DNA of 64,000 nt from Thozetella sp. PMI_491 (Eukaryota; Ascomycota; Sordariomycetes; Chaetosphaeriales; Chaetosphaeriaceae), in assembly GCA_021432635.1 (NCBI GenBank), contig MU270079.1, positions 1 to 64,000 of the forward strand, read 5' to 3'. A program made the position numbers and the translations under genes. Numbering within the stretch: the first letter of the stretch is position 1; the number at the start of each line of letters is the position of its first letter. Below are positions 32,701-43,886 of this stretch, piece after piece. Below the pieces are notes generated by a model. That model did not search any database, was not told where the DNA came from, and saw only the letters and a program-made list of their open reading frames with translations.

Positions 32701-33760
32701 CAGTTCTTCACGCCTCTCCCGCAGAAGCTCCGCCAGGTCCAGTTCAAGACATGCCACGTCCCTCTGAGCGACATCGTAGGCCTTACCAAGTATGTCACCA
32801 AGGGCATCGTGCCCGAGATCTTTGAGGGCGGCGACAAGTACATCAAGGCAAAGGAGATGCTTTTCCAGCTGTGCAAGTCGTGGACGGCAGATATCTGGGA
32901 CGAACTTGACTTGACCAAGTTCAAGAGCTTGCAACTCCAGGAGATTATCGGCAAGCGGAAGGAGGCCGAAGTCAAAGCGGCCACGTCGACGGCGCTGACA
33001 TGTCCCAACTTTGCCAAGCATGTAAGTGATGCCCCCTCTTGTACGTCCCGAGCGCCACGATGCTAACAGGGTGCCGCAGTTCGCCATGTGCCACGACCAG
33101 TGGCTCATCAAGACACAGATCGAGGACCTACGCAAGGCCATCTCCGACCAGAACCTCCAGCTTCTACCCGATTACGAACAGCGTATCCAAGTCCTCAAGG
33201 ATCTCTCCTTCATCGATGAGGCATCACGCATCCAGCTCAAAGGAAAAGTTGCTTGCGAGGTCCACTCGGGCGACGAGCTGGTCCTGACGGAGTTGATCCT
33301 TGACAACGTGCTTGCCGACTACGAGCCCGCCGAGATCGCTGCCCTCTTGTCAGCCTTTGTGTTCCAGGAGAAGACCGACTCGGTACCGCAGCTCACGGCT
33401 AACCTGGAGAGGGGCATGAAGACCATCATTGAGATCAGTGAGAAGGTCAATAACGTGCAGACGGTGCACCAGGTGATCCAGACGAGCGACGAGGGCAGCG
33501 ACTTTGCGAGCAAGCCGCGCTTCGGCCTCATGGAGGTCGTGTACGAGTGGGCCCGCGGCATGAGCTTCAAGAATATCACGGACCTGACCGACGTGCTCGA
33601 AGGAACTATCGTGCGAACTATCACGCGCCTCGACGAGACGTGCCGCGAGGTGAAGAACGCGGCGCGCATCATCGGCGACCCAGAACTGTATCAGAAGATG
33701 GCCGCCGCCCAGGAGATGATTCGGAGGGACATCACGGCGGTTGCGAGTCTCTACATGTGA
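29780..33760 (+). CDS. SKI2: Ski2-type superkiller RNA helicase
   Basis: DEVH-box helicase of the Ski complex, feeding mRNA 3' ends to the cytosolic exosome. Exons 29780-29994, 30060-33021 and 33080-33760 give about 1285 residues. N-terminal landmarks are EWLNRLQQRWETP and the conserved KNSTSFSRKPASRAEFVRGA. Walker A is AHTSAGKTVV (about 341), the box II motif FDEVHYVND (about 429), motif III SATVPN and motif VI QMAGRAGRRG (about 750). Ski2-specific C-terminal elements follow through WARGMSFKNITDLTDVLEG. An RGG/GG-rich, low-complexity insert lies between the RecA domains (about 540-585). The start MASELSAVMERL was chosen for its CAACATGG context and family fit; the frame extends upstream to 29553 without domain content. 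Confidence 0.93.
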
Positions 33761-34212
33761 GAGGCGCGCGTTCTCATCATCGCTATCAGGAATCATGAGA
33801 TATGATGCATCTACGGTACATGGCGAAGGCGTCGAGGCATATTAAACGGGCGTGCTTAAGAGGTTATATAGACAGCTCAGAAAGCACAGTTATAGACAGA
33901 TATGATCCTAACCCAGAGTCGGTTCTCGCCCATGACGAGTAACGGACTAGTGCTGCCAGGGGTGTCATGCTTTGGTTTGGCCTGTCTAGTTGCATTTGGA
34001 TGTCGCGCCGAATTGCCTAGCTACGGTGACATCGCCATCCCAACCCGGTAGCCGACGGAGGCATCAAACTTCGTCTGCAATATAAGTACAATTTCTCCAT
34101 GTATTTACAGGTCCTATAAGCAGCCATGCTAGATAATGTCGCGTCGTTCAATGCACCCACACTACACGCCACTGCCACCAACCCGAACATCTCTTTAGCC
34201 CCGAGTTACCGT
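33761..34212. other. Convergent 3' region, Ski2 and LPMO
   Basis: Tail-to-tail spacing between two genes; no gene is seen. Confidence 0.5.
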
Positions 34213-35160
34213 CTAGTTCGACTTCTTACCACCACTCGTGGTCTTTCCCGCTGCCTTGCAGTCCTTCTCGCAGCCCGTGCAGGTCGAGCTCGGCGTCCGG
34301 AGGGTGCCGCCAGAATACACGTCCGGGCCCGGCACGACGTATTTGGCCACGGCCGAGTGGATGTTGATCTGCAGGCCTGGGTCGCTTGCCTTGTACGCGC
34401 CGGGGAACTTGACCAGCGCCGGGCTAGCCTTGCCGGTGCCGCCCGCCACCGTGATTTGGTAGCAGCTCATATAGAGCTGCGCACCGTTGGCCTGCGCGGC
34501 CGTGTGCAGCGCGATGGCCTCGGCACGCAGCAGGTAGTCGCCGTCGGCGATGTCGCCGGGGATCTTGACGTCCATCTTGCCGCAGCACGCGTTGAGGTCC
34601 CGCGTGCCCCAGTAGTCGTCGTCACCCACGCCCGAGCCTTTCTTAGCCCACCCGTCCTGGAAGATCTTAAACCAGCCCGTCGAGCCGTCGGCCGTGGCCG
34701 CGTCGGTGACCTTGGTCAGGTACACGTTCACTGGGCCCCAGTGCGCCCCTCCAATGGCCTCGCTGCCGCAGGACCGGTCGCCGGGTTGCTGAGATGGGGT
34801 CAGCAAGGGATGATGCCAGAGCAGCATGGAGGCGGCTTATTAGTGAGTAAATGTACCTGGTGCATCTCGACGGTGACGGTGCCGCCAGCCTTGACGGCGC
34901 ACTTGCCCGACGCCGGGGACGGGCTCGCGTTGCATACGACATCCTTGCTCATGACATTCGTCACGGGGGTGTTGGACTTGGGCATCCGAACGCAGGTGGA
35001 GCCGTGCACATAGAGTCAGTCCTGTGTATTCTAGCGTATAGCCAGCTGCTAGGGGACTTATCTGGTCAACGCCATCAACCCAGAGCTGCTGGAAGAGAGC
35101 ATGGCCGGCGACCTCGGTGGCGGTGAAGGCCACGAAGGCGGCAAGAACGGATGACTTCAT
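34213..35160 (-). CDS. AA9 lytic polysaccharide monooxygenase
   Basis: Secreted copper enzyme that oxidatively cleaves cellulose or related glucans. Exons 35062-35160, 34857-35003 and 34213-34788 give about 273 residues. A signal peptide ends AEVAG-type before His20, the N-terminal copper His (HALFQQLW). The second copper His is in GAHWGPVNVY and the axial Tyr in YMSCYQI. The conserved STCVRMP and QQPGDRSC flank the second intron join. The C-terminal tail after residue 235 is short, Gly/Lys-rich and Cys-containing (CTGCEKDCK), with no CBM1. The first intron appears to be AT-AC rather than GT-AG. A TATATAG lies about 145 bp upstream. Confidence 0.92.
35004..35061 (-). other. Probable AT-AC intron in AA9 gene
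   Basis: On the minus strand the donor reads GACCAG|ATAAGT and the acceptor TGTGCAC|GGCTCC; 58 nt, with a CTGAC branch-like site about 13 nt before the end. Joining gives VDGVDQ-GSTCVRMP, the expected AA9 sequence. Every upstream AG acceptor would leave a stop in frame, and no GT-AG pair restores this motif. The ATAAGT donor matches the U2-type AT-AC class rather than the U12 consensus. Confidence 0.75.
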
Positions 35161-36265
35161 GGTTGCGGCGGGCAATGCTTGGCGCGTTTGTGCTTAGAGG
35201 AGACAGCCGCAAGGACTCGAGGTGCGTGGGGGACGACAAGGGGTTAGGTTACGAGGCCAGCGCAAGAACAGCCGGGAGCACGACTACCGCGGCCTTTGTT
35301 GGTGCTATATACCTCCTCGAGCTTCCCGGTGCTGCAAGCCGCATCGTCATAATATCGACGCCCGCGGCGGTTGGCCCGCTGCCGCCCACGAAATATTCTC
35401 TCACTATGCTTCCCGGTCTACTCTCGCTGTCTGTTTTCAACGCCGCTGCGGCGCTCCGCAGAGAGCATGACCAATCTAGACGCTCGAGATTGGGTCTTCC
35501 TCCCCTTCTCGGCCCTACCCCATCCCGTTCATCATCCACCCCTGTCGCTCACAGCTGCGGTTCCACGAGTTCGCTGCACCCCACGCACTATACCCCAGAT
35601 TTTGCAGTCGCACTGAGCAAGTTCTTTAGTTGCCTGGCATAAGACACAATATGGGGTCGGCGGGCACGGGATCGGCAGAAGGCGTGCGTGACTAGCGGGT
35701 AGCTGGCGAGGCAATATCCTGGGTCTATTTACCCGGGCGAGCGGCAGCCGTGGGGAGGCCGGGTTTCCGCTCCCGGTCGGGAAAAGTGGCCTACGGTCCC
35801 GTAACCGCCATTGTGCGCGCGTGAGAAGCGTAACCTTCCGAGAGCGCAGAAATTGCCCGCTATACTGCTTGGGCAGTATTGCCGATGAACGAGACCCCAT
35901 CGCGGCCGGTTCTATAGGAGGACAAGGGCCAGGCGTCTAAGTCGCCTCCACCAGGAAAGCAACCTAATCGTTTCGCAGGCGGGCCACCAATCCGATCCAT
36001 GACGTTGTCAGTTCGCACTTCGGGCTCTTGAATCCTGGGGAAGCTACTGCAGCAGCAATGGTGGGTGGGCAAGCTGTCTATTACAGAAAGTAGCTGCCAA
36101 CAAAGTCCGGTACTCCAGCCCAGTCCAGTACAGCCGTGGCTCCTGCGCCAACGACGCCATTACTACTACCGGGAATAAAAAACGGCACATCCCTGCCTCT
36201 ATCATACAGTGTATTCTTGGCGCTGGCGCGACCTGGGCCGAGACGCCGACTGCGCGACGCGGCGC
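35161..36265. other. Intergenic, AA9 promoter region
   Basis: No gene is recognised. Short frames around 35150-35640 are promoter shadows. Confidence 0.5.
35305..35311 (-). promoter_or_regulatory. TATA box of AA9 gene
   Basis: TATATAG on the minus strand, about 145 bp before the start codon at 35160. Confidence 0.45.
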
Positions 36266-37390
36266 TCAAAAGTTGATGGCGCTGCTAGCCTGCTTCGTCC
36301 TCTCCTTGTTCCACCAGTTTTTCTCCCTCTCAAGTGCAAGCTGCACGTATATGTAGGTGCAGATGGCCCACAGGATGATCCAGCCAAACAATAGTCCCAG
36401 GGTCAGCCCGAAGGCGACGCTGAACTCGACATTCCAGATGATGGCCGACAGACACCCGATGTAGATGGTGCCACCCACGATCCACCAGATGGTGAGCTCC
36501 AGGATCATCCGCCGGAACATGGCCGACTTGTCGTAGCGGGCGCGGAAGCGAACCCGAAACTCGCGCCCTTGCCAGCCGTCAACGGCGAAGAAGTCCTCGG
36601 CGGCATAGTAGACCAGGGGCCGCAGTGGCGTGCCCTTGGGGTCCGAGTCGACGCGCATCGGCGTCTTGATGGGCACGAGCGTGGCCAGGCACCACAGCAT
36701 CAGGTACGCGACGTATATTCCGGGCGCATACAAGTAAAGCTGGGGTACGACGCCCTTGGTGCTCTCGGGCCCGACCTCGGTGGCGACCACGAACGGGATC
36801 AGGCCGCAGATCAGGGCGGTGGTGTAGACCCACGAAGTGGCATCGAGCTCCCACCAGTGCTTGGAGAGCAGCGGCGCGCACTGCTCGTGGTATTTGATCA
36901 GACGCCACACGCGCACGATGAGGATGTAGAGCTCGCCGAAGCCGAAGCAGGCCACGGCGGCGCCGAGGATCTTGTCTTCATAATGGGGCTCCTCCGGGTG
37001 GAAGCGCAGCCAGACGTAGTATATGATGCAGGGGATGATGAGGTCGCAGAGGAGGATCACAGGCGGCCCGATGATAACGGAGATCTGGTCCCGGGTGCGG
37101 ACGTCGCGGGTGAGCCGCTCGAGCTCGTCGACGATGGGCGTGTTCGTGTTGCCGGACTGCTCGGTCCAGGCCTCCGAGGTGGGCCGGGTGCCTTCTTGGT
37201 TGGTACCGCTCTCGAGCACACCGGCCTCGTACGGGGGCGGGTGCGCCGCCGGGTCGCCGCTCTTCTCGCCTTTCTTCTCGCCCTTGTTCTCGTCGTTCCG
37301 CCGCAGACTGGGCACTCGCAGCACACCCCGCGCGGTCTCACGCATGCGGTCCACGCCCTGCCTAATCTGCTCCATGGATGGTCGTGGCAT
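36266..37390 (-). CDS. Six-helix membrane protein of unknown function
   Basis: Single-exon gene of 374 residues, not assigned to a named family. The first 100 residues are hydrophilic and charged, with a PPPY motif (AHPPPYEAG, about 50-58) that could bind a WW domain of a ubiquitin ligase. About six membrane segments follow, for example VILLCDLIIPCIIYYVWL, FGFGELYILIVRVW, YAPGIYVAYLMLWCLATL, ILELTIWWIVGGTIYIG and the last ending WIILWAICTYIYVQLAL. Between helices four and five is a soluble loop (YYAAEDFFAVDGWQGREFR). The short C-terminus is basic. The long, uninterrupted frame and GC-rich third positions match neighbouring genes. Confidence 0.75.
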   Translation of the reverse strand: MPRPSMEQIRQGVDRMRETARGVLRVPSLRRNDENKGEKKGEKSGDPAAHPPPYEAGVLESGTNQEGTRPTSEAWTEQSGNTNTPIVDELERLTRDVRTRDQISVIIGPPVILLCDLIIPCIIYYVWLRFHPEEPHYEDKILGAAVACFGFGELYILIVRVWRLIKYHEQCAPLLSKHWWELDATSWVYTTALICGLIPFVVATEVGPESTKGVVPQLYLYAPGIYVAYLMLWCLATLVPIKTPMRVDSDPKGTPLRPLVYYAAEDFFAVDGWQGREFRVRFRARYDKSAMFRRMILELTIWWIVGGTIYIGCLSAIIWNVEFSVAFGLTLGLLFGWIILWAICTYIYVQLALEREKNWWNKERTKQASSAINF

Positions 37391-38524
37391 AGTTAACAGC
37401 TGTCGATGAGCAGATGGATAGCCCTCGCAGCAATGGAGGCCATCGTTGGTGAGCCCCAGCTGCCGCGGGCCCCCTTATAACCCGCCCAGGATGCTGACTA
37501 CAGGTCCTCGATGCTTTCTCTTGCCCGTCCCCCCCTGAGCCCCATTACGAAGTGTGCACCAACATAGATTCCATACAGGCCGCTAACTCGCGTAGCGTTT
37601 TATGCATCACTGCAGAGCTTCGGTTTCCTGGCCGGGAGCTGCGGGCCAGCCTGATGTATACCGGCGAACCCTGTCCTCAGCCAGCGGCCCGTGAGGCTGA
37701 AGTGGGCGGGCGGGAATAGGAGCATGCCGATCACGATGCCACATTGAGATCTGCCGGCTTCCTTTCTTCGATGGCATTTGTTCCACGCCAGGGGGCCCTC
37801 GTCTGCCACCGACCGTCGAGCCCGCCACTGGCGCAGCAGACACGTAGCACGTCTAAGCGCGGCCATAATTGGATCGCCGGGAACTATGGACCCATAGCGC
37901 CAAACGCTGGTGCGGTAACTGCGCTTCGGACGACCCAGCATCATCCCATGAATTCTACGCTTGGTAGCGGTGTGTAATCGACTATGTAGGGTGGCCACTT
38001 CGGCCAAACCGTTAGAGCATCCTTCTTCGTGCTCTGCACGATACGCCATTGTGCTGGCGCATGAGGGATTGGCGGCTTCACCTTGCGTCGCTCGTCCAAA
38101 CCGATTGACATGAAGCTGCGATCGAGTCATGGGCACGCCAAAATAGTACAGCCGTTCGCTCTAGGGTTGCAGCATAGACGTCCAAGGCCTCACCGTCACT
38201 AGAAAGGTTGGCTTTGCGTGAGCTAGCGGACCTGAGAGGATACCGGCCTCTACCTCCGTGATATGAGGATGTGCAGCGGTGTGCATGCGTAACTGATAGC
38301 CGGAGAGTCATTCGGAATTATTATTCGATTGCAGGAGTTCCTTGATCCGCCGAGGATGCGTTACCCTTTCCATACCTTGCCCAACCATGACAGGCAAATA
38401 CCAATTCCGGGAAGCCAATGCCAACGCCTTGTAGACACATCCGTCATCTCATCATGAAGGCAGCGAGGTACCTTTAGTACAGACGGATAGCTGTTCAGGT
38501 ACCATAGAGACGCCCACCACGGCG
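37391..38524. other. Intergenic
   Basis: Promoter side of the membrane protein plus unassigned sequence. A 178-codon minus frame (37600-38136) lacks family resemblance and is not called. Confidence 0.45.
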
Positions 38525-39659
38525 TCACCACAACCCGCCCATCTCCGCCATAGCTGCTTCTTCGTCGTCATCGACCGGCACAGTCTCCCCCTCTTTTGAC
38601 GGTGGAGGCTGCTCGCCCCGTTTAGGTTCACTAAGCCCCGCTTCCGCCTCCGCGAGTAGGGCATCTAGGTCATCCATGCCATCACCAGCCTCGCTGGCTT
38701 CCTTAGCGGCTGTCCTAACCTTACCGCCCCCGAAGATGCTTTGTCGTGTCGGCTGAGGTGCCGAATCGGCCTCTGCCTCGGCCAAGAGCGCATCGAGGTC
38801 GTCGTCGTCTGGTTCACCAGAGGGCTGGGCGGTCTTCTTCTGACCTCCATCGCCAAAGAGGCTCCGGTAGGGTTTAACTGCAGGTGGCGGGGCCATTTTC
38901 CCAGCCCCAGGCCCCGCTTCGGCTTCGGCCATCAACGCATCCAGGTCGTCGTCCTCTGGAACATCTTCATTGGATGTATTGCCCGTCTTCTTCTGTGGGG
39001 TGGCACTGTATATATCGTCGCCGAACAGATCATCGTCTCTGGGTGCTGGCGTTTTGGTCCGCGCGGCCATCTCGAACACAGGCGCCATAGTGGTTGGCTC
39101 GCTCGGTGCTGAAGGCTCGAGATCCTCACCATTGTCTTCATTGTCTACGGAAGACTTCGGTTTCCCTTCGTTTATCCATTCCATCCTCATCTTGTGCATG
39201 CTGGTCTTGTGGCCAGCTTTCTCAACCATGGCGAGGGCGTCCAGGAACTTGGCTTTCGGGAATAGGTCGTCTAGCCATATCTGATAGAAGGAGATCAACC
39301 GGGCGGCGTCGGAGAACTAGAAGCAAATTAGAGCCAAATATGCAGCATGGAAGAGCTCGAGCCCACCTCGTGGCCTTTCCCTTTGAGCCTAAGATCTCGG
39401 GCCTTCGCGCGTAGCTTGGGAATGCCCTTCTCTGACAGTAGCCTAGCGATTGTGAGATGCCGTGGAGAGCCAACAGAGATAGAATGACGGACCTGTTCTC
39501 GTCCAACTTTACTCGCGGCACTCGTGCGCGCTTTTGCACCGATACCTCCTCATCAATACCGAGACCCTCGGGCTCATCCAGTCTCGCTCGCTTCCTAGAA
39601 TCGGCCGGGTCCGGGGTCGGTGACCTGAACGGATTCTCGAATTCTTCCGTGGAGTCCAT
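38525..39659 (-). CDS. CSM3: Csm3/Swi3 replication fork protection subunit
   Basis: Partner of Tof1/Swi1 (Timeless-Tipin complex) that stabilises stalled forks and supports checkpoint signalling. Exons 39493-39659, 39367-39442 and 38525-39316 give 344 residues. The Swi3 domain spans about 50-145: RVPRVKLDENRLLSEKGIPK, LRLKGKGHEF and LISFYQIWLDDLFPKAKFLD. The rest is acidic and disordered. It bears three copies of a DDLDAL(L/M)AEAEA block, two followed by S(L/I)FG motifs. The three-exon join reproduces the family core, so introns are well supported. It shares a 334-bp divergent promoter with the complex I subunit gene. Confidence 0.92.
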
Positions 39660-39993
39660 AGTGATTTCTCCAATGTGTGGGCAACTAGAAAATGGTTGGC
39701 AAGCACAATTGACTGATGTCGACTTCACAGCGGGTTGCGAAAGTCAACAGTCCCTATCAGGAAGCGACGCGCTCGTGGTGGGGTAAACGCGTCCGGGGCA
39801 GGGAAATTGTTAAAGAGCTGTGGCTAGGGGTGTGGCTGCCAAAGCAATGCACAAGCCACACCTCACGTTGCTGGCCTCAGGCACCCACGGGCCAAGCTTC
39901 GAAACTATCGAGAGCTTCCAATTCAACCTCGCCTCAATCGAACGGACTGCATCTCGACTTGGATTTCTCGACGCCACCTCGTCAGCCGCCAAG
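39660..39993. promoter_or_regulatory. Bidirectional promoter, CSM3 and complex I subunit
   Basis: 334 bp between the two divergent start codons. No clear TATA box is seen. Confidence 0.5.
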
Positions 39994-40808
39994 ATGTCGA
40001 CTCCTACGCAGACTTACCTTCCCAGCAAGACGCTGCCGACGGATTATCCGGTAAGTTCCCCCCTGTTGGCGTTCCCAATCGTCGATTAGACGCGAACGTT
40101 GGCTAACCTGAAATCAGCTCATCGACAACGACCCGTAGGTTCCTCTGTCTCTGCCGTCCCATGTCAGCGCCCACTAACCCAATTGGCATTCTAGTCATTT
40201 CAAGCGCGTGCTGCGATATGCCCGAGGCTCCGACTACGTTCACGGAGGTGTTGCCGCCGCGGCCGGCCCCGGTCTCCTGCTCACCATGGAGAAGTTTGCG
40301 CCGTCCTATGTCGGCAAGGGCGGTTTCGCCTCGGCGATGAGGGCCACCGGAGCCATCTCTCTCGTCGGTGGCTTCCTCTATTTCTACCAGCGGTCGATCC
40401 GTACGTCGATTCCCTTCCCCTTCTCGAGGAAACATCCCGCTTCATATCCTTTGTCTATCACCCTACACCCGAGTTGAGGAGGAAGCAGCGACGCTTCGGG
40501 CCAGCATCGGCTAACATGAGACTATAGTCCGTTTCTACGGCATGAGCGAGAACGCCCGCGAGGTGCAGATGGACATGCGGGAGATGGTGGACAAGGTCAA
40601 GGTCGGCGAGCCTCTCTACGGCGTGAGCCAGCTGTCGCCATCCATGCAGGGCGTCGCGGCCCGGCAATCGAGGTACTCGGCCCTCTTCACGGGCGTGCTC
40701 CCGTGGTTCAACTTCGTCAACCACAACCAACACGGCGTCGACACGTTGAAATACTACCAGCAGGCGGAGCGGGAGCTCGAGGCGGAGGGCAAGAGCAAGA
40801 GCTCATAA
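39994..40808 (+). CDS. nuo20.9: Complex I 20.9 kDa subunit
   Basis: Accessory subunit of mitochondrial NADH:ubiquinone oxidoreductase, matching the Neurospora NUO-20.9 type. Exons 39994-40050, 40119-40135 (17 nt), 40195-40400 and 40528-40808 give 186 residues. Landmarks are YPLIDNDPHFKRVLRYARGS, two hydrophobic segments (VHGGVAAAAGPGLLL and AISLVGGFLYFY), then ILRFYGMSENAREVQMDMRE, the QGVAARQSRYSA run and the C-terminal WFNFVNHNQHGVDTLKYY. All four exons are needed to obtain this order. The 17-nt second exon encodes only LIDND plus part of a Pro codon. Complex I assembly and not catalysis is its known role. Confidence 0.93.
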
Positions 40809-41714
40809 GAGACGAAGGGCCGGCCGAGCAGCCGCGTGCCGGCCTCCGGTGTCCGTTGTGTCGAAAAGAAGGCGGGCGGCAGGATGGGGTGCCCTGCCCG
40901 TGTATATATCCGCTAGAAGAACGATCGTCTCAGGGTCCGGAGTCAAGAATCCAGCTATTATTTTCCTATCTCAAGACCATCTTAGAGTGCTGCTCCAAAC
41001 TCAGGCACAGGACTAAACACCATATGTTTTTCTCTCCACAAAGGCGCCTGAGCGTTCATGGAGACTTGAAATAGCAGCAGCTTGGATTAGCGCCCGGTGC
41101 ATGAACCACTGTGCACCACCGTTCGAAACAGGAAACACTAGGACTCAGATTCTAAGCCTTGTTCGCGATATCACGATTCTCTCTAGTATACGGCCTAGAG
41201 TCTGGGGTCAACGAACAGGGAAAGCGTTCCACCAAATCAAATTAGATATGATGAACGAAAATCACTCTCGAAGTTGCGTCTGTCATCTGTTTTGCTAATA
41301 ATTCTCGTACCGCACGGCACACGGGATATGTGATCATTCCATCTCTTAGGTTACTATTCTAAAGAGCTTCGAGTATCGGAGCTCCCATAATCCGGCTGAG
41401 CCTACTCGAGATGGTATAGCTTGAGAAGCCGTCAGCGCCTACCGCTGCTATAAACGAACCTGGTTCGCCGCCGATAACGCCGTTGTGTATCCCAACCCAG
41501 GAGAAATCTGTCCACCACTCCAGCCACGACATGATGTCCACGACATAACAATGCAAAGGAATTATTGACCCTCTCCCGGTTCCGTCGAGCACATATGCAT
41601 GATAGAAGCCCAACGTACCCTCTGTTGTAGCGATCTATTCGACGAGAATGAGACCCTGAGCTCAACGGGAAAGTTACTCGGTCACCGGGCTCACGGCCCA
41701 AGACACGCCGCCGT
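40809..41714. other. Convergent 3' region
   Basis: Lies between the tails of the complex I and Did2 genes. No gene is seen; short minus frames near 41359-41752 are shadows. Confidence 0.5.
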
Positions 41715-42529
41715 TTAAGCCCGCAGCGCACGCAGCCTCTGCTGCAGAGCATCCTCCTCCTCAGCCGTAGGCTCGGTCGTTTCCTTGACAGGTTCCTCTT
41801 TACTCGTTGTGGCCGTGCTCAGCTCCTGGTTCAACTCGAGGCCGGCGTCGTCGGCCAGCTTGCCCAGCAGCTCCTGGACCGCATCGTCGCTGACCTGGAC
41901 GCTGGTGCTCTGGGTCATAGCGTCCTGGTAAATGCCGTTGCTCATGGCGTACTCCTCGTTCTGGGTCTTGAATTGCTCGAGCGTCATGAGCGTCTTCTCC
42001 GGGTTGACACTGCGCTGGGCGCGGTTCATGGTGCGCGAGCTCTGCGCCATCATATTTGTCATGCGGTTCATGGCGTTGTTGGCCTGGATCTGGGCAACCG
42101 AGAGTTCGGCCATGTCGGCGGCCTGGTCCATCTGCGCGGCGATGGCCTGCTTAGCGAGTAGCATGCGGGCTTTCTGGGCGGCTTGGGCGTTCTCCCCTTT
42201 CTTGAGTAGCTGGATGCAAATCATAGTTAGCCCGTGTGCAAAGAGCGCACTCCTGGTGTGGTGGCGGGAGTAAAGGGAGATGAGAATCGGGATGGAGTGA
42301 CGTACCGTCTGGATTTGCTTCTTCAAGTCATTGTCCTGCTTCGCGGCTTTCTGCGCTTCCCGACGAGCCTGCTTGGCGTTGAACTGTTGGAGTCGGGCAT
42401 CAGCATCACGGTCGAGAAACGGTGGTCGCGCTATGGCGAACGCTATCACATAGGAAATAGGGCACGGGAGTTCCTTACCCTCGCCTGGAACTCCAGCTGC
42501 ATATCCCGCGCGAGCTGCCGGTTCGACAT
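41715..42529 (-). CDS. DID2: Did2/CHMP1-type ESCRT-III subunit
   Basis: Late-acting ESCRT-III protein that recruits Vps4 for endosomal membrane scission. Exons 42479-42529, 42306-42383 and 41715-42209 give 207 residues, the usual size. The basic helical N-terminal part (LARDMQLEFQARFNAKQARR, then AARKxxMLLAKQAIAAQ-like) is followed by MNRMTNMMAQSSRTMNRAQR and a long acidic helix. The C-terminal MIM1 motif is clear: EEDALQQRLRALRA. Both introns are GT-AG and in phase. It is divergent from the DUF427 gene. Confidence 0.93.
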
Positions 42530-43299
42530 GATTGCGGGGGCGATCGTGGGTCTGTACGGAGAGGTTGGAGATGGGGTCGTTGGCGGTCGCGCGGAGAGAC
42601 GTCCCGGTCGAAGTCGATCAAGGGCTATACTGACGGTTGTTCGCCACGATGATGATGTCGTTTGCAGGCGCGAGAGAGGTGTCGTCGGAGCGTTAGGCGA
42701 GCAAAAGGCTGATGAGGCGACCTGTCACAGGTTCTAGGCGTTCGATTGGCGGCCTAGCCTGGCCTCGTGGACGGCTCGGCAATCTGGCGGGGGGGTCAGT
42801 GCACCGCCACGGAATGACGCAGTTTATCGGAAGCCCAGCCACATGTGCCCCTCTATTGTCGGAAGGCACACAAAAAAGAGGCCCGACTCAGCCGATGGAG
42901 AGAGCGAAGCGCGCATCCTCAACCCTCGGGGCCCCCGGCGGCCCCATATGGCGGAAATAGGGGTTGCAAAATGGCCAATTCGATAGCCCTATGGTGGACA
43001 TAAGTGGACTCGTCGGGCCGCCATGGAATCCAATGATCCTAGCGATTTCGGCGGCAATTGCGCGCTGTCGCTGCGCAGTCTTCCTAGGCCCCCCACCTGC
43101 GTGCTCTTTCAAGCCACACCGCCGGGCATCGTTCCTGCCCCCGTGGTGTGCTCGACGTCCGGTCCAAGCCGGCTGTTTCAAAAAGGCTCTCTGGCCGTGA
43201 CTCGCGCGAGGCCTTTTTTTTTTCTAACCCTTCTGGTGGAGATGTCCTGAGGTGTCTCGCACTCCTCCTTAACGTTCAACGCCGGCCAGCCCTGCGACG
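42530..43299. promoter_or_regulatory. Divergent promoter, DID2 and DUF427 gene
   Basis: 770 bp between start codons. No gene is seen; a T run near 43217 lies 80 bp before the DUF427 start. Confidence 0.45.
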
Positions 43300-43886
43300 A
43301 TGGCGACGAGAAAGCTCAATGTACAGGCTTTCCCTCGGCCTCCCCTGGTGGAGAGGGTGCCAGGCAAGCACATACAAATTCGGTGGCACGGCGAGATCAT
43401 TGCGGACACCACCGAGGCGATCTGGGTGCTCGAGACACACCACCCGCCCAGTGAGTGCCCGACGGCGCAATGCAGCTGCGGCCATCCGCCCACCGTTTGC
43501 CACCACCCGGAAGCTGACTTCTGATTTTTTCTTGTTCTTCCCGTTCTGCAGCCTACTATATACCAGCTGAGTGTGTCCGCATGCCCCTCTCCACGACGCC
43601 GCGGTCCACCTTCTGCGAGTGGAAGGGCGCGGCCACCTACTATTCCATCATGAGCCCCATCGACGCCTCCCAGACGATACAGAACCGAATATGGTCCTAC
43701 AACGACCCGACCCCCGGCTTCGAGGCCCTCAAGGGGCACCTGGCCTTTTATGTCGGTCCCTGGGAGTGCTTCGTCAACGGGGAGCGCGCGCAGTCGCAGC
43801 CTGGCGACTTCTACGGTGGCTGGATCACGAGCGAGATCGAGGGCGTCGTCAAGGGCCAGTGGGGAACCTGGGACCCCGTTTTGTAG
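43300..43886 (+). CDS. DUF427 domain protein
   Basis: Small protein of the DUF427 (PF04248) family; function not established. Exons 43300-43450 and 43552-43886 give 161 residues. Landmarks are the beta-rich IRWHGEIIADTTEAIWVLET, the exon junction HHPP-TYYIPAECVRMPL, the FCEWKGAATYYSI motif, and the end DFYGGWITSEIEGVVKGQWG. These are the typical conserved blocks of the family, including the WKG-A motif. No signal or membrane segment, so it is probably cytosolic. Confidence 0.9.

Noticed and set aside
36569-37396. 275-codon plus-strand frame
   Set aside because: Antisense shadow of the six-helix membrane protein; the minus frame has coherent membrane segments.
37600-38136. 178-codon minus-strand frame
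   Set aside because: No domain or homologue recognised and no neighbouring signal to support a gene.
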